From NCBI RefSeq assembly GCF_014635345.1, contig NZ_BMCU01000006.1, forward strand, positions 248,001-312,000: a DNA stretch of 64,000 nt. The letters are read 5' to 3'. The translations under genes were made by a program, and so were the position numbers. The stretch's first letter is position 1, and each line of letters begins with the position of its first letter. This document shows positions 53,262-61,667 of the stretch, one piece after another. The stretch is from Rhodococcoides trifolii. GTDB lineage: Bacteria > Actinomycetota > Actinomycetes > Mycobacteriales > Mycobacteriaceae. Below the pieces are notes generated by a model. The model was not told where the DNA came from. It did not search any database and saw nothing but the letters and a program-made list of their open reading frames with translations.

Positions 53262-54846
53262 TGCCACCCTGGCCTTGATCAACGCACACGTACTCACACA
53301 GGCCGGCGACACGAAGTCTGCGGAGGCTGTTGCGGTACGCGGGGACCGGGTCGTGGCCCTCGGAACCACAGCCGACATCCTCGACATCAGCGGTTCAGGA
53401 ACAAGAATTGTCGATCTCGCAGGCGGCACCCTGACCCCGGGTTGGGTGGACGCCCACACACACGTGGTTCAAGGCGCACTGATGTCGCTCGGTGTCGACA
53501 TGAACGGGTGCGAGAGCCTGGACGACGTTCGCCGCGTTCTGCACGAGGCGAGCCCGGTGGACGGGTGGATCCGCGGATGGGGCCTCAATCACAACGTCTT
53601 CGGCGGTAATCCGCCGACATTCGACGCCATCTCCGACTCCATCACGACACCGGTTCTGATCCGGTTCTACGACGCACATTCGTCACTGGCCAACCGCGCG
53701 GCGCTGGAAGTGGCCGGCGTGAGCGGCCGAGAAGCCTTCGATCACGGCGTTGCACGGGTCGCAGTGGACAGCGAGGGAAACCCCACCGGTCACCTCATCG
53801 AAGAAGCCGCCATCCATCTGGTCGAGAGCGTGGCACCCGCACCGAATCCCGACTCCGCGAAGTCGTTGTTGCACAGCGTTACCGAGGAGATGGCGTCCGT
53901 CGGACTGACCGGAGTCCACGTGATGGACGACCTCCCCGGAACCATCGACATGATCCGGGCGCTCGACGAAGATGACGCAGGATTGCGGTTCTGGGTGTAC
54001 GGATGGGTTCAGCCGGATCACCCCGCCGAACGGGTGGACGAATTGGCAGCATTGGTTCACGGCACCGGCGGTGTCCGGTGGCGGTACGCGGGCGCCAAAC
54101 TGTTCATGGACGGAACCGTCGAAGGCGGCACGGCATGGTTGTGTCACCCGGATCTGTACGGCGACGGGACCCGTCCGTCGTGGACCGACCCGGCACGCTA
54201 CGCAGAGGTCGTGGCAAGGCTCAGTGCACGTGGAGTGAGGACGGCCACCCATGCGATCGGCGATGCTGCTGTGCACCACTGTGTCCGAACTCTGACGGCG
54301 CTGGGAGACGGTGTTCGGCACCGCCTCGAGCACCTCGAGACCGTCTGCCCGGAGGATCTGACGGCGATCGCCGCCGCGGGCGACATCGCCACCTCGATGC
54401 AGCCGACGCACTGCACGAGATACACCCGCGCAGACGAGGCCGACGACTGGTCGAAGCGCATGGGTCGTGACCGAATCGACCGCGGTTGGCCGGTGGCTGA
54501 GCTTCTTGATCTCGGGGTCACCGTCGCACTCGGATCGGATTGGCCCGTAGCACATTTCGATCCACGCATCGTGATGGCCGACGCACGACTACGGCGGCCG
54601 GCGGACCGGCCGTCCGATCCGCCTCGCCAACCGCGGCAGGCAATTTCGGCACAGCAGGCACTCGACGGATACACCACCCACCCCGCGTCGGCGGCCGGTC
54701 TCACCGACGGCACCGGAACCATCGTCGTCGGCGGTCCCGCCGACTTCACAGCGATGGACGGCGACCTGTCGGGACCTGCCGATCGACTGCCCGAGCTGCC
54801 GATCATCGCGACTGTCGTCGCCGGCACCGTGGTGTACGAACGGTGA
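53254..54846 (+). CDS. YtcJ-like metal-dependent amidohydrolase
   Basis: The 530-residue protein has the amidohydrolase metal motif D-A-H-T-H-V near residue 70, later His residues (T-H-A-I-G-D, H-R-L-E-H) and Asp in G-S-D-W-P-V. These are features of the amidohydrolase 3 family. Such enzymes hydrolyse amides, formamides or urea-like compounds. It overlaps the permease gene by eight bases and the DUF3237 gene by four, so all belong to one operon. The substrate is presumably the compound taken up by the permease. Confidence 0.88.
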   Translation: MTDATLALINAHVLTQAGDTKSAEAVAVRGDRVVALGTTADILDISGSGTRIVDLAGGTLTPGWVDAHTHVVQGALMSLGVDMNGCESLDDVRRVLHEASPVDGWIRGWGLNHNVFGGNPPTFDAISDSITTPVLIRFYDAHSSLANRAALEVAGVSGREAFDHGVARVAVDSEGNPTGHLIEEAAIHLVESVAPAPNPDSAKSLLHSVTEEMASVGLTGVHVMDDLPGTIDMIRALDEDDAGLRFWVYGWVQPDHPAERVDELAALVHGTGGVRWRYAGAKLFMDGTVEGGTAWLCHPDLYGDGTRPSWTDPARYAEVVARLSARGVRTATHAIGDAAVHHCVRTLTALGDGVRHRLEHLETVCPEDLTAIAAAGDIATSMQPTHCTRYTRADEADDWSKRMGRDRIDRGWPVAELLDLGVTVALGSDWPVAHFDPRIVMADARLRRPADRPSDPPRQPRQAISAQQALDGYTTHPASAAGLTDGTGTIVVGGPADFTAMDGDLSGPADRLPELPIIATVVAGTVVYER

Positions 54847-55319
54847 CCTCGTCTCGGGACGATCTGCCGCACCCGACGCTCGACTTCGTGTTCGAAGTCA
54901 GGGTGAACGTTGCCGACGAACTGCGCATCGGTCGCAGCGCAGAAGAAGTGCTGCATTTCGTTGCTATCACCGGCGGGACCGTGACCGGCCCCAAGATGAC
55001 GGGCACAGTGCTTCCCCACGGCGGTGACTGGTTCGTCGAGCGCGGAGACACCGTCCAGCTCGACGCACGATACGTGCTGCGCGCCGAGGACGGAGCGCTG
55101 ATCGACATCCGTAATCGAGGTTACTATCGCGCGGATCCCGGCGTCGAAGCGCGTTTGGCGGCAGGCGAATTCGTGGACGAGCGTGAGTACTACTACCGCA
55201 CGGCGCCGGTATTTCAGACCGAATCAACGCAGTACCGGTGGCTGGCAGAAAATCAATTCGTCGGTATGGCCCGAAACGACGGCGGTCAGATCTGCATCCG
55301 GTTCTTCTGGTTGCACTGA
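54843..55319 (+). CDS. DUF3237-family protein
   Basis: The 158-residue protein matches DUF3237: I-T-G-G-T-V-T-G-P, L-D-A-R-Y-V-L-R, Y-Y-Y-R-T-A-P-V-F and V-G-M-A-R. The family is often found in catabolic operons of aromatic or phenylpropanoid compounds, where its role is not established. The GTG start overlaps the amidohydrolase stop (GTGA). Confidence 0.85.
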   Translation: MTSSRDDLPHPTLDFVFEVRVNVADELRIGRSAEEVLHFVAITGGTVTGPKMTGTVLPHGGDWFVERGDTVQLDARYVLRAEDGALIDIRNRGYYRADPGVEARLAAGEFVDEREYYYRTAPVFQTESTQYRWLAENQFVGMARNDGGQICIRFFWLH

Positions 55320-55355
55320 TCGCACACGGAGAACGAGATCGAGGGGTATCAAACA

Positions 55356-56147
55356 GTGGCAACAAGAGCATTCGACGCGCCGAGGCCGGTTGCAATCGTG
55401 ACGGGTGCAGGCAGCCCCGATGGCATCGGGTTCGCCTGTGCGAAGGCACTGGCACCCACCCATTCACTGCTGATCGCGGCGACTTCCACACGAATCGACG
55501 AGCGTGTCGCCGAGCTGACTGCCACGGGCGCGCACGCAGTCGGGTTCATCGGCGATCTCACCGCATCGTCTACTGCGCAGCGACTCGTCCGGGACGCACT
55601 CGAGCACTTCGGCAGGCTCGACGTCCTCGTCAACAATGCGGGGATGACCGCAACGACGGGGAGTGAGGATCAGACCCCGGCAGATCGCACGTCCGATGCT
55701 CAGTGGCAGGCAGCGATCTCCCGCAACCTCGACACGAACTTCTTCGTCACACGAGCCGCGTTGGCGCCGATGGCACAACAGGAGTTCGGTCGAATCGTGA
55801 GCGTGGGTTCTCTGTCGGGATCGGTGATGGCGTACCGCGGTGATGCGTCTTACCACGCTGCCAAGGCTGCGCTGGTTGGGCTGACTCGATCGATCGCGAT
55901 CGACAACGGCCTCCGCGGTATCACGGCCAATATCGTTGCCCCTGGCTGGATTGCGACGGGATCGGCGACCGAGCACGAGAACGCGATGGGAGCCGCCACC
56001 CCGCTGGGACGTTCTGGTCGGCCCGACGAGGTCGCCGCGCTCGTGGCGTTCCTCGCCTCTACCGCGGCGTCGTACATCACCGGTCAGGTGTTCGTCGTCG
56101 ATGGCGGCAACTCCATCGATGAAGAGCGTGGGGTCCGCGCGTACTGA
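55356..56147 (+). CDS. Short-chain dehydrogenase/reductase
   Basis: The 263-residue protein is an SDR with [14 protein letters not shown], the catalytic Ser in V-G-S-L-S and Tyr/Lys in Y-H-A-A-K. GAGGGG precedes the GTG start. It ends the operon started by the permease and probably oxidises an alcohol of that pathway. Only 136 bases separate it from the right repeat. Confidence 0.9.
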   Translation: MATRAFDAPRPVAIVTGAGSPDGIGFACAKALAPTHSLLIAATSTRIDERVAELTATGAHAVGFIGDLTASSTAQRLVRDALEHFGRLDVLVNNAGMTATTGSEDQTPADRTSDAQWQAAISRNLDTNFFVTRAALAPMAQQEFGRIVSVGSLSGSVMAYRGDASYHAAKAALVGLTRSIAIDNGLRGITANIVAPGWIATGSATEHENAMGAATPLGRSGRPDEVAALVAFLASTAASYITGQVFVVDGGNSIDEERGVRAY

Positions 56148-56172
56148 AACACTGCATGAGCAGGAGTCAACT

Positions 56173-56205
56173 GTGTCGAGTGCGGAAACTGCACCGTCGC
56201 AGTGA
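56173..56205 (+). pseudogene. Possible truncated start of the next operon gene
   Basis: AGGAG followed after six bases by GTG looks like a proper start. The frame M-S-S-A-E-T-A-P-S-Q then stops after ten codons, 78 bases before the right repeat. It may be the beginning of a gene cut off when the repeat region was formed. The 10 codons alone do not allow a family assignment. Confidence 0.3.
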
Positions 56206-56282
56206 CCTCGTCGTGATGACCGTCAGCCGCGGGCATGTCACCTCGAAAGGGACTATCTGTGCGGTCGCCACGTCATGAAGGG

Positions 56283-56707
56283 GACTGACCGTGGCGGATT
56301 TTCACCACTGGACAACTGCATTGGGAGTCGAGTGTCCGAAATGGCGCCGATTCCGCGCGACCTGGGGAAACGTGCCACCGACTGACCGTTTCGGCCGGTA
56401 TTCACTCATGACTTACTCGCTGAAAGTCATGAGTAAGTCATGACCTACGGTGCCGTAGCCCAAAGAAAAAGACCCTCCGACCAACGTTTCCGCTGGTCAG
56501 AGGGCCATTCTTGTGCGCCCACAGGGACTCGAACCCCGGACCCAGTGTCTACGCCGGGCGACCCTCGATTCGTCCGTGTGAACTCGCTAAAGTCCGTCTG
56601 AACAGGTGTCTATTCGGTGATAATTCCCGTTGAATTCACTCGCGTTCAAGTGGATTCGCGCTGAAAGTCATGAGTAAGTCATGACCTGGTCCTCGTGTGT
56701 CGAGTGC
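56283..56707. repeat. Right copy of the 430-bp imperfect direct repeat
   Basis: This copy corresponds to 17311-17742 in the same orientation. It has the same order of parts: dyad, 29-base unit at 56418-56446, hairpin near 56471-56506, tRNA 3'-end remnant, and a second 29-base unit at 56659-56687. The two copies differ at scattered positions, so they are not a fresh duplication. The HIRAN gene ends nine bases beyond it. Confidence 0.85.
56514..56555 (-). other. tRNA 3'-end remnant in the right repeat
   Basis: The minus strand carries the same T-arm and acceptor-strand end as at 17549-17590, with identical sequence over the T-arm. No 5' half of a tRNA is present. Confidence 0.6.
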
Positions 56708-56715
56708 CGGGGTTT

Positions 56716-57519
56716 TCATCCGTTCGATTGGGTTGGGTCCGCCGGCGAGTCAGCGTCGGCGTCCCCGCGCGTGGCCCACGCCGGACCGTCGAACAGTCCT
56801 CGATTGCTGGGGGTCCGCCCAGCGATGTTGACGAGAAGTCGGAAGTGGAATCCGATCTCGGGTCCGTTGGCGCGCTCCACCGTCAACCGTGTGTCGGTCA
56901 GCGATTCGATCACGGCGATCAACGGGTCGGGGACCCAACCGAGCCGGATCTCGCCGTCGTCGGTGACGAGGAACGCATGCGGGTTGACCGGGTTCGAACT
57001 GTCCCGAACCAGCTGAAGGGCGTCGCCGGGGGAGAGCGAGGCAATGCGCTGCTGCTCCATCTGTGCCAGGTGGCGGACACCGTGTGTGAGGAAGGGGAAC
57101 GACACCGACTCGCTGGGTCCTGCCGTGGGGGCAGGCAGCAGTTCGATCGTGTCACCGACTCGTTGTCCGTGCGAGCGGGCGAGTACCTCGAACGGAGCGG
57201 CCGTCATCGGCAGACCGAGTGCATTCATCGATGCACTGCGGTCGGGCCGACGCGACGAGACGACGCGTTCGGCGAACACGGGGAACAGTTGGCTGCTGCG
57301 CATCGGCGCTTGTGTGGCATGCGTCAGCCCGGGCAGTGGCCGAAAATCGTCCCGCGCGAGCGCAGACTCCAAGTATGCGAACTCGAAGCAATCGAGCGTG
57401 CGGCGGAGGAAGCCGATCGGCACGTACTGGCGTGTGTCGGGGTCGCGAACGGTGACGAGCAGCCGGCTCAGCGTCTGGGGAGCGTCCGCCGGCCGGTGGT
57501 CGACGACAGTGGTGGTCAT
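56716..57519 (-). CDS. HipA N-terminal-like/HIRAN-domain protein
   Basis: The 267-residue protein has an N-terminal region (about 18-130) with features of the HipA N-terminal subdomain, such as P-I-G-F-L-R-R, Y-L-E-S-A-L and S-S-Q-L-F-P-V-F. A HIRAN domain follows (about 150-230: L-S-P-G-D-A-L-Q-L-V-R-D, N-P-V-N-P-H-A, L-G-W-V-P). HIRAN domains bind 3' DNA ends in some proteins. The gene overlaps the upstream kinase gene by four bases, with AGGAGG before the ATG. It would replace the missing HipA N-terminus and may restrain or direct the kinase. The assignment of the first domain is tentative. Confidence 0.75.
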   Translation of the reverse strand: MTTTVVDHRPADAPQTLSRLLVTVRDPDTRQYVPIGFLRRTLDCFEFAYLESALARDDFRPLPGLTHATQAPMRSSQLFPVFAERVVSSRRPDRSASMNALGLPMTAAPFEVLARSHGQRVGDTIELLPAPTAGPSESVSFPFLTHGVRHLAQMEQQRIASLSPGDALQLVRDSSNPVNPHAFLVTDDGEIRLGWVPDPLIAVIESLTDTRLTVERANGPEIGFHFRLLVNIAGRTPSNRGLFDGPAWATRGDADADSPADPTQSNG

Positions 57520-58430
57520 GCTGTCAACCTCCTCTGGTTCGTGTTCAACAGCGTACTGACAAAGGTACGTCGGACCTCGGACATTCCCGGGACAGCGTGC
57601 ACGACCGACTGGACAGCATCGGGGTCCAGCTCTCCGATTCGCTCGATCCACTGATTACCGCTCGCCCCAGCCCGAGCCACTGCATTTTTCGCCAGCTTCA
57701 CCAGAGGAACGTTCTGACCGTTCTCGAAGCGGTGCGCCATGCCCCGTTCGGCGTATTCCGTGGCGTCTCGTGTTGCAACGAATTCTTCCTGCGCTCCGGA
57801 GGCGAGGGCGCTCCCGTGATCGAACGACGGAGCCAGTGAGCGGGCGCCGTCGTCGTTTTCGGTTAGGACTCCCCAGTTGATGGCGTGTCGGTCGGTGTTG
57901 GCGATCCAGGCATCGAATGCGAGGTAGCCGGCGAACAGCCCGAAGCCGCTCGTCGTCGATGCAAGTGCTCCGAAAGCGTGAACACCGTCGAGGAGGCGCT
58001 CGATGTTGTCGAGGTTGTGGCCGACCCTGTTCTTCGGGCGATCGTCGCCGGCGCAGGACAGGTAATCGCCGAACTCGGAGAGGAGTGTGTCTCCGGATTC
58101 GAGCGAGCAGCCGTCCGGTGTGACGTTGCGAGAGATGATCCCGCTTTCGTGGCCGCGTGAGGCGAGTTCGACCCTCGCGGCGGGTAGCCCGATTAGGCCG
58201 GCGAGTTCGGAGGCGATCTTCTCCGACGAGTCGTCGCACCGGCGGTAGCTTGCCCTCTTGATCGGTTTGAACAACCACCACGACGACTGACCGTCTCGTC
58301 CGGCGTCTTCTGGCAGTGCCACCCAGTCCTTCGGATCGAGACCTCGCGCCTCCTGGCTGACCACAATCCAGTCTGAGATGTCCCGGACGGCGAACAGTGG
58401 CCAAGGTGCCGACCGGTGAAGATGCACCAC
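57516..58430 (-). CDS. HipA-like serine/threonine kinase, C-terminal domain only (HipT-like)
   Basis: The 304-residue protein has the HipA kinase core without the N-terminal subdomain: Lys55 (F-K-P) and Glu75 for ATP, catalytic Asp180 and Asn185 in N-T-D-R-H-A-I-N, and Asp204 in F-D-H-G for magnesium. HipA-type toxins phosphorylate translation factors. The split form resembles HipT of HipBST modules. No HipB-like DNA-binding antitoxin lies beside it. The GTG start at 58430 has a weak ribosome binding site. The downstream HIRAN gene is translationally coupled. Confidence 0.8.
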   Translation of the reverse strand: MVHLHRSAPWPLFAVRDISDWIVVSQEARGLDPKDWVALPEDAGRDGQSSWWLFKPIKRASYRRCDDSSEKIASELAGLIGLPAARVELASRGHESGIISRNVTPDGCSLESGDTLLSEFGDYLSCAGDDRPKNRVGHNLDNIERLLDGVHAFGALASTTSGFGLFAGYLAFDAWIANTDRHAINWGVLTENDDGARSLAPSFDHGSALASGAQEEFVATRDATEYAERGMAHRFENGQNVPLVKLAKNAVARAGASGNQWIERIGELDPDAVQSVVHAVPGMSEVRRTFVSTLLNTNQRRLTA

Positions 58431-58507
58431 GAAATAGTCTCACTTCGGTGGATGCGTGGAGTAATGCCACAGGCTGTTATCCGAACACTAGGAAGGGGAA
58501 CCGTCCC

Positions 58508-59173
58508 GTGAGCAACCCTGATGCCGACGCAAGCAGACTCGCCGCGGAGTCCATCAACAAGCGTGATCCAACTGGGTGGTTCGAGCAGCTGTACACCGAG
58601 GCGGCCGAAGGTAGAGCGATCGTCCCGTGGGACCGCACGGCACCGAATGCGTTGATCGGAAGCTGGATTCGTGACCGTGCACCTCATCGAGGTCGAGCGC
58701 TCGTCGTCGGGTGCGGTTACGGAACGGATTCCGAGTTCATTGCCTCGCTCGGATACGACACCACAGCCTTCGACATCTCACAAACAGCGATCGACACCGC
58801 GCACGCGCGGTTTCCCGAGTCTGTCGTGCAGTACGAGGTGGCAGACGTCCTCGACCTGCCACAACGGTGGTTACGTGCGTTCGACGTGGTGATCGAATCC
58901 ATCACGGTTCAGTCCATGCCGGTGTGGGTGAGACAGAACGCCGTTGCGGCAATTGCTTCGACGGTCGCACCGGGAGGGTCACTGCTCGTAGTCTCAGGCA
59001 TTCGTGAGGACGGTGTCGAGGTCGAGGGACCACCGTGGCCGTTGACACGAGAGGAGATCGAATCGTTCGCCTCGACAGCACTGACAGCAACTCGAATCGA
59101 ACGTGTTACCTCTGAAAACAGATGGCGCGCAACCTTCATGAACGAGCTCGGAAGTGAAATGGCCGGTGACTGA
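58508..59173 (+). CDS. Class I SAM-dependent methyltransferase (thiopurine methyltransferase-like)
   Basis: The 221-residue protein has the SAM motif V-V-G-C-G-Y-G-T-D, then G-Y-D-T-T-A-F-D-I-S and a late P-G-G-S-L-L-V-V. The opening W-F-E-Q-L-Y and P-W-D features suggest the TPMT/TehB group that methylates small toxic thiols, metalloids or other xenobiotics. The GTG at 58508 has AGGAAGG upstream. It is divergent from the HipA-like operon and 245 bases ahead of the ArsR gene. That gap carries a hairpin CTACCGACATC/GATGTCGGTAG at 59213-59240. Confidence 0.85.
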   Translation: MSNPDADASRLAAESINKRDPTGWFEQLYTEAAEGRAIVPWDRTAPNALIGSWIRDRAPHRGRALVVGCGYGTDSEFIASLGYDTTAFDISQTAIDTAHARFPESVVQYEVADVLDLPQRWLRAFDVVIESITVQSMPVWVRQNAVAAIASTVAPGGSLLVVSGIREDGVEVEGPPWPLTREEIESFASTALTATRIERVTSENRWRATFMNELGSEMAGD

Positions 59174-59364
59174 GGGGCCTTCGTCGTCATGTCGCTCGGC
59201 AAGCGCTCCGGGCTACCGACATCGACTTTGATGTCGGTAGCGGCGAGACCGTAGTCGGACCGGAAGAGGTAATGGTCGTGACCCTCGTTGACCGCGTGAC
59301 CGTGCATGATCACTTCCTCTGGGACATACCGGCGCTCGGGCGGAAGGGGCGGCACTCGACTCAC

Positions 59365-59404
59365 CGAATATTCGAAAGAACTATTGCGCAATAAATCTTT
59401 CGAA
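59365..59404. promoter_or_regulatory. Nested palindromes before the ArsR-type gene
   Basis: CGAATATTCG (59365-59374), TATTGCGCAATA (59382-59393) and TTCGAAAGA/TCTTTCGAA arms (59371-59379, 59396-59404) overlap just before the GTG at 59419. This is an A/T-rich dyad region of the kind bound by ArsR regulators, so autoregulation is likely. Confidence 0.55.
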
Positions 59405-59418
59405 GTTGGTGTGGGTCG

Positions 59419-60009
59419 GTGTCAGAACGCCAGCAGCCCCGGAAGAACGTCAAACAGGTATCGACCTTGGTCGAACTCAAGGCCTTGTCCCATCCCATCC
59501 GGATGCGACTGCTCTACTCCTTGAAGGCGCACGGACCCTTGACCGCAACACGATTGGGGGAGATGGTCGACGAATCGCCGGCTTCTGTCAGCTACCACCT
59601 GCGGAAATTGGCCGACAGCGGCTTCGCGGAGGAGACCGAGAACGCGAGTGGCGACGGCCGCCAACGTTGGTGGTGCACGACGTCGCAGGGATTCTCCTGG
59701 TCTGCAACCGATTTCAGTGATTCGCCGGACGGGGTCACGGCAGCCGATGCGGCCAAAGCGGTGATGCTCGAGCATCGGTGGTCACGATTGACCGAATACG
59801 GTCGCACGGCCGCTTCCTGGGGACCCGAGTGGAGCGACGCAGGCTTCAGTGCCGACAATTTGCTTCACCTCGACCCGTCCCAAACCGAAGCGCTGAGCGC
59901 TGAGCTCCTCGAAGTGGTCGAACGGTATCGAGCGCTTGGCGCGAACACGCAGGCACAGGGCGCGACAACCGTCATGGTTCTCCTCCACGGATTCCCGACG
60001 CAGATGTGA
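59419..60009 (+). CDS. ArsR-family winged-helix regulator
   Basis: The 196-residue protein has an N-terminal ArsR-like winged helix (A-L-S-H-P-I-R-M-R-L-L-Y near residue 25, S-V-S-Y-H-L-R-K-L near 55) and a helical C-terminal extension without obvious Cys metal ligands. It is thus unlikely to be a metal sensor. A strong dyad region lies directly upstream. It is followed by a small gene seven bases on and probably forms an operon with it. Confidence 0.88.
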   Translation: MSERQQPRKNVKQVSTLVELKALSHPIRMRLLYSLKAHGPLTATRLGEMVDESPASVSYHLRKLADSGFAEETENASGDGRQRWWCTTSQGFSWSATDFSDSPDGVTAADAAKAVMLEHRWSRLTEYGRTAASWGPEWSDAGFSADNLLHLDPSQTEALSAELLEVVERYRALGANTQAQGATTVMVLLHGFPTQM

Positions 60010-60016
60010 GGCAACG

Positions 60017-60232
60017 ATGCACCCTCTCTATCCGCACGACCATCTCCGGATTCTGGCGCAGGATCGCGAACAGCAGATGGAACGCACCGACCGACTTCGC
60101 GTGGCGCGGGCTCGAGCCGACCTCCGCCGCCAGGAACGCCGGGTGCAGGAGGCCTGGCTCGAACTCGTTCGCGCAGTCGAAAACGCCGGCGATGCGCGAC
60201 GCGCTCTGGTCGCGATAGACAACCATCGATAA
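60017..60232 (+). CDS. Small charged hypothetical protein
   Basis: The 71-residue protein is mostly a charged alpha helix rich in Arg, Glu and Ala (R-A-R-A-D-L-R-R-Q-E-R-R), which suggests a coiled coil. TGAGG precedes the ATG, and the gene follows the ArsR gene by seven bases. It may interact with that regulator. I recognise no family. Confidence 0.6.
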   Translation: MHPLYPHDHLRILAQDREQQMERTDRLRVARARADLRRQERRVQEAWLELVRAVENAGDARRALVAIDNHR

Positions 60233-60328
60233 CCGCTGCAACGAAATCGGTTTGACGAATTGCGTGCCGACCGTGGGGCTTTGGGTGGAGGAAACGGCCG
60301 TGTGGAGGATCAAGACTTTCGATTAATT

Positions 60329-60344
60329 TTTGCCCTAGGGCAAA
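60329..60344. promoter_or_regulatory. Perfect 16-base palindrome in the 60233-60543 gap
   Basis: TTTGCCCTAGGGCAAA is a perfect palindrome in a 311-base gap between the small gene and the secreted protein gene. It may be a regulator site. The rest of the gap shows no gene. Confidence 0.4.
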
Positions 60345-60543
60345 GCCTCAACGATGCTTTGCGAACCCTCGGCGATTGGGGTGAAGAACACGGGAACGCA
60401 TCGCCGGCATGAACGCCAGGTCTTAAGGTCAACCCGCGCTCTGCTTTGGATCCGGGCCCCGAGCCTGATCATGATCAGAAGAGCGGGACTGGCCGGTTTC
60501 GATAGCTGCCGGTGCGAACCTTTTTACCGTATTGTCCTGTTTC

Positions 60544-61059
60544 GTGATTCGATCCTGGACCGTCCGAACTGCTGCTGTCGGAGCTGCGCTTGCGGCGCTG
60601 TGTGTGGGGGTGCCGGGGGTGGCGTCGGCGCATCATCGGGAGTTCACGCCGTTCCCGTACGACCTGTCGCTGGGGCGGGGGATGTCCTTACCATGTGTAG
60701 GTGAGGTGGGCGGAGATGTGTTCACCCCTCACGATCGGCCGGGCATTGCGGTGGTGACGCTGACATGGCGGACGTTCGTCACCGATGCGTGTCCGCTGAC
60801 GGTGTTCGTGAACATGAACAACTTCGATGCGCCGGGGGTCGACCCGTACAGCGGTGCGAAGCCGACGGGCGGCACGTGGTTGGCGCATCTGACGTCGGCT
60901 CGGGTGGGCGAGAGTGCACCGGCGGACCGTGAGTGGACGAAGCAGTTGGTGATCGACATCGGATCCGGCAACGCCGGGCTGACGGTGACGACGGATGCCC
61001 CGCTCAACACGACGTTGCTGGATCCGGCGGGGAACACTGTGCGGTTCACGGTGGCTTGA
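60544..61059 (+). CDS. Secreted hypothetical protein
   Basis: The 171-residue product starts with a classical signal peptide (R-S-W, a hydrophobic stretch, then G-V-A-S-A-H, cleavage expected after A-S-A). The mature part is mostly beta-rich with two cysteines (C-V and C-P) that could form a disulfide. I recognise no family. The GTG at 60544 is used; a TTG at 60532 is possible. The protein is exported and may be cell-wall associated. Confidence 0.65.
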   Translation: MIRSWTVRTAAVGAALAALCVGVPGVASAHHREFTPFPYDLSLGRGMSLPCVGEVGGDVFTPHDRPGIAVVTLTWRTFVTDACPLTVFVNMNNFDAPGVDPYSGAKPTGGTWLAHLTSARVGESAPADREWTKQLVIDIGSGNAGLTVTTDAPLNTTLLDPAGNTVRFTVA

Positions 61060-61064
61060 GAATC

Positions 61065-61172
61065 GTGGTGGGCGCGCAGGCTCCGACGGAGCCGCGGCAT
61101 TCCGAGCGGCCGTGGGTGTGGACGGTGCTGTTCTGGGTGTCGGCTCCGGTGTATCTGTACGGCATGCTATAG
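61065..61172 (+). CDS. Very small putative membrane protein
   Basis: A 35-codon frame with GTG start encodes a single hydrophobic segment (W-V-W-T-V-L-F-W-V-S-A-P-V-Y-L-Y). It immediately follows the secreted protein gene. It could be a real small membrane protein or chance. Confidence 0.3.
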   Translation: MVGAQAPTEPRHSERPWVWTVLFWVSAPVYLYGML

Positions 61173-61205
61173 GCTGTCGACGGAAGTTGGTGGCTCACAG
61201 CAGCT

Positions 61206-61667
61206 GTGAGTGCGATGGCCATTGCAGCGTGCGCGGTGTGGACGAGGCAGAAGTGCCGGTCTTCTGCCCCTTCACTGGCCCCGATGTGGCATGTCACGTG
61301 CTGTGTCGTGCTGGCCCTGATCGCGGTGTCGGCCATCGCCTACGGCACCCGCGAGATCACCCGCGGTGTCACCGCGTCGGTGGGCGACACGATGGACCCA
61401 CGGTTCGTGGCATGTGGTTCGGTTCTGAATCCGATCCCGTCGTCCGACCTCGAGGTCAGTTTCCCCACGTCGTATCCGCTGGAGCCGCGGTCGACATTGC
61501 AGCCGATCCCTGACAACGTGCTGAGTCCGCGGTGCGACGACCGGCTCGCGGTGAACGAAAACTTTGCCGGCGGTGCGGTTCTCGGTGGTCTGATCGTGCT
61601 AGCCCGGTCGATCGGTCACGCCATGGTGGCGTCGGGGCGCCGAGCCGCGCCGGGGTCCCGCGAATGA
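61206..61667 (+). CDS. Membrane-anchored hypothetical protein
   Basis: The 153-residue protein has a hydrophobic first segment, a clear membrane helix near residues 28-47 (C-C-V-V-L-A-L-I-A-V-S-A-I-A-Y) and another near the C-terminus (G-G-A-V-L-G-G-L-I-V-L-A). Between them lies a short extracellular-looking region with two cysteines. It overlaps the next gene by four bases (ATGA). No family is recognised. Confidence 0.55.
   Translation: MSAMAIAACAVWTRQKCRSSAPSLAPMWHVTCCVVLALIAVSAIAYGTREITRGVTASVGDTMDPRFVACGSVLNPIPSSDLEVSFPTSYPLEPRSTLQPIPDNVLSPRCDDRLAVNENFAGGAVLGGLIVLARSIGHAMVASGRRAAPGSRE

Noticed and set aside
58909..59391. Minus-strand frame opposite the methyltransferase end
   Set aside because: It overlaps a well-supported methyltransferase gene on the other strand and has no recognised motif.
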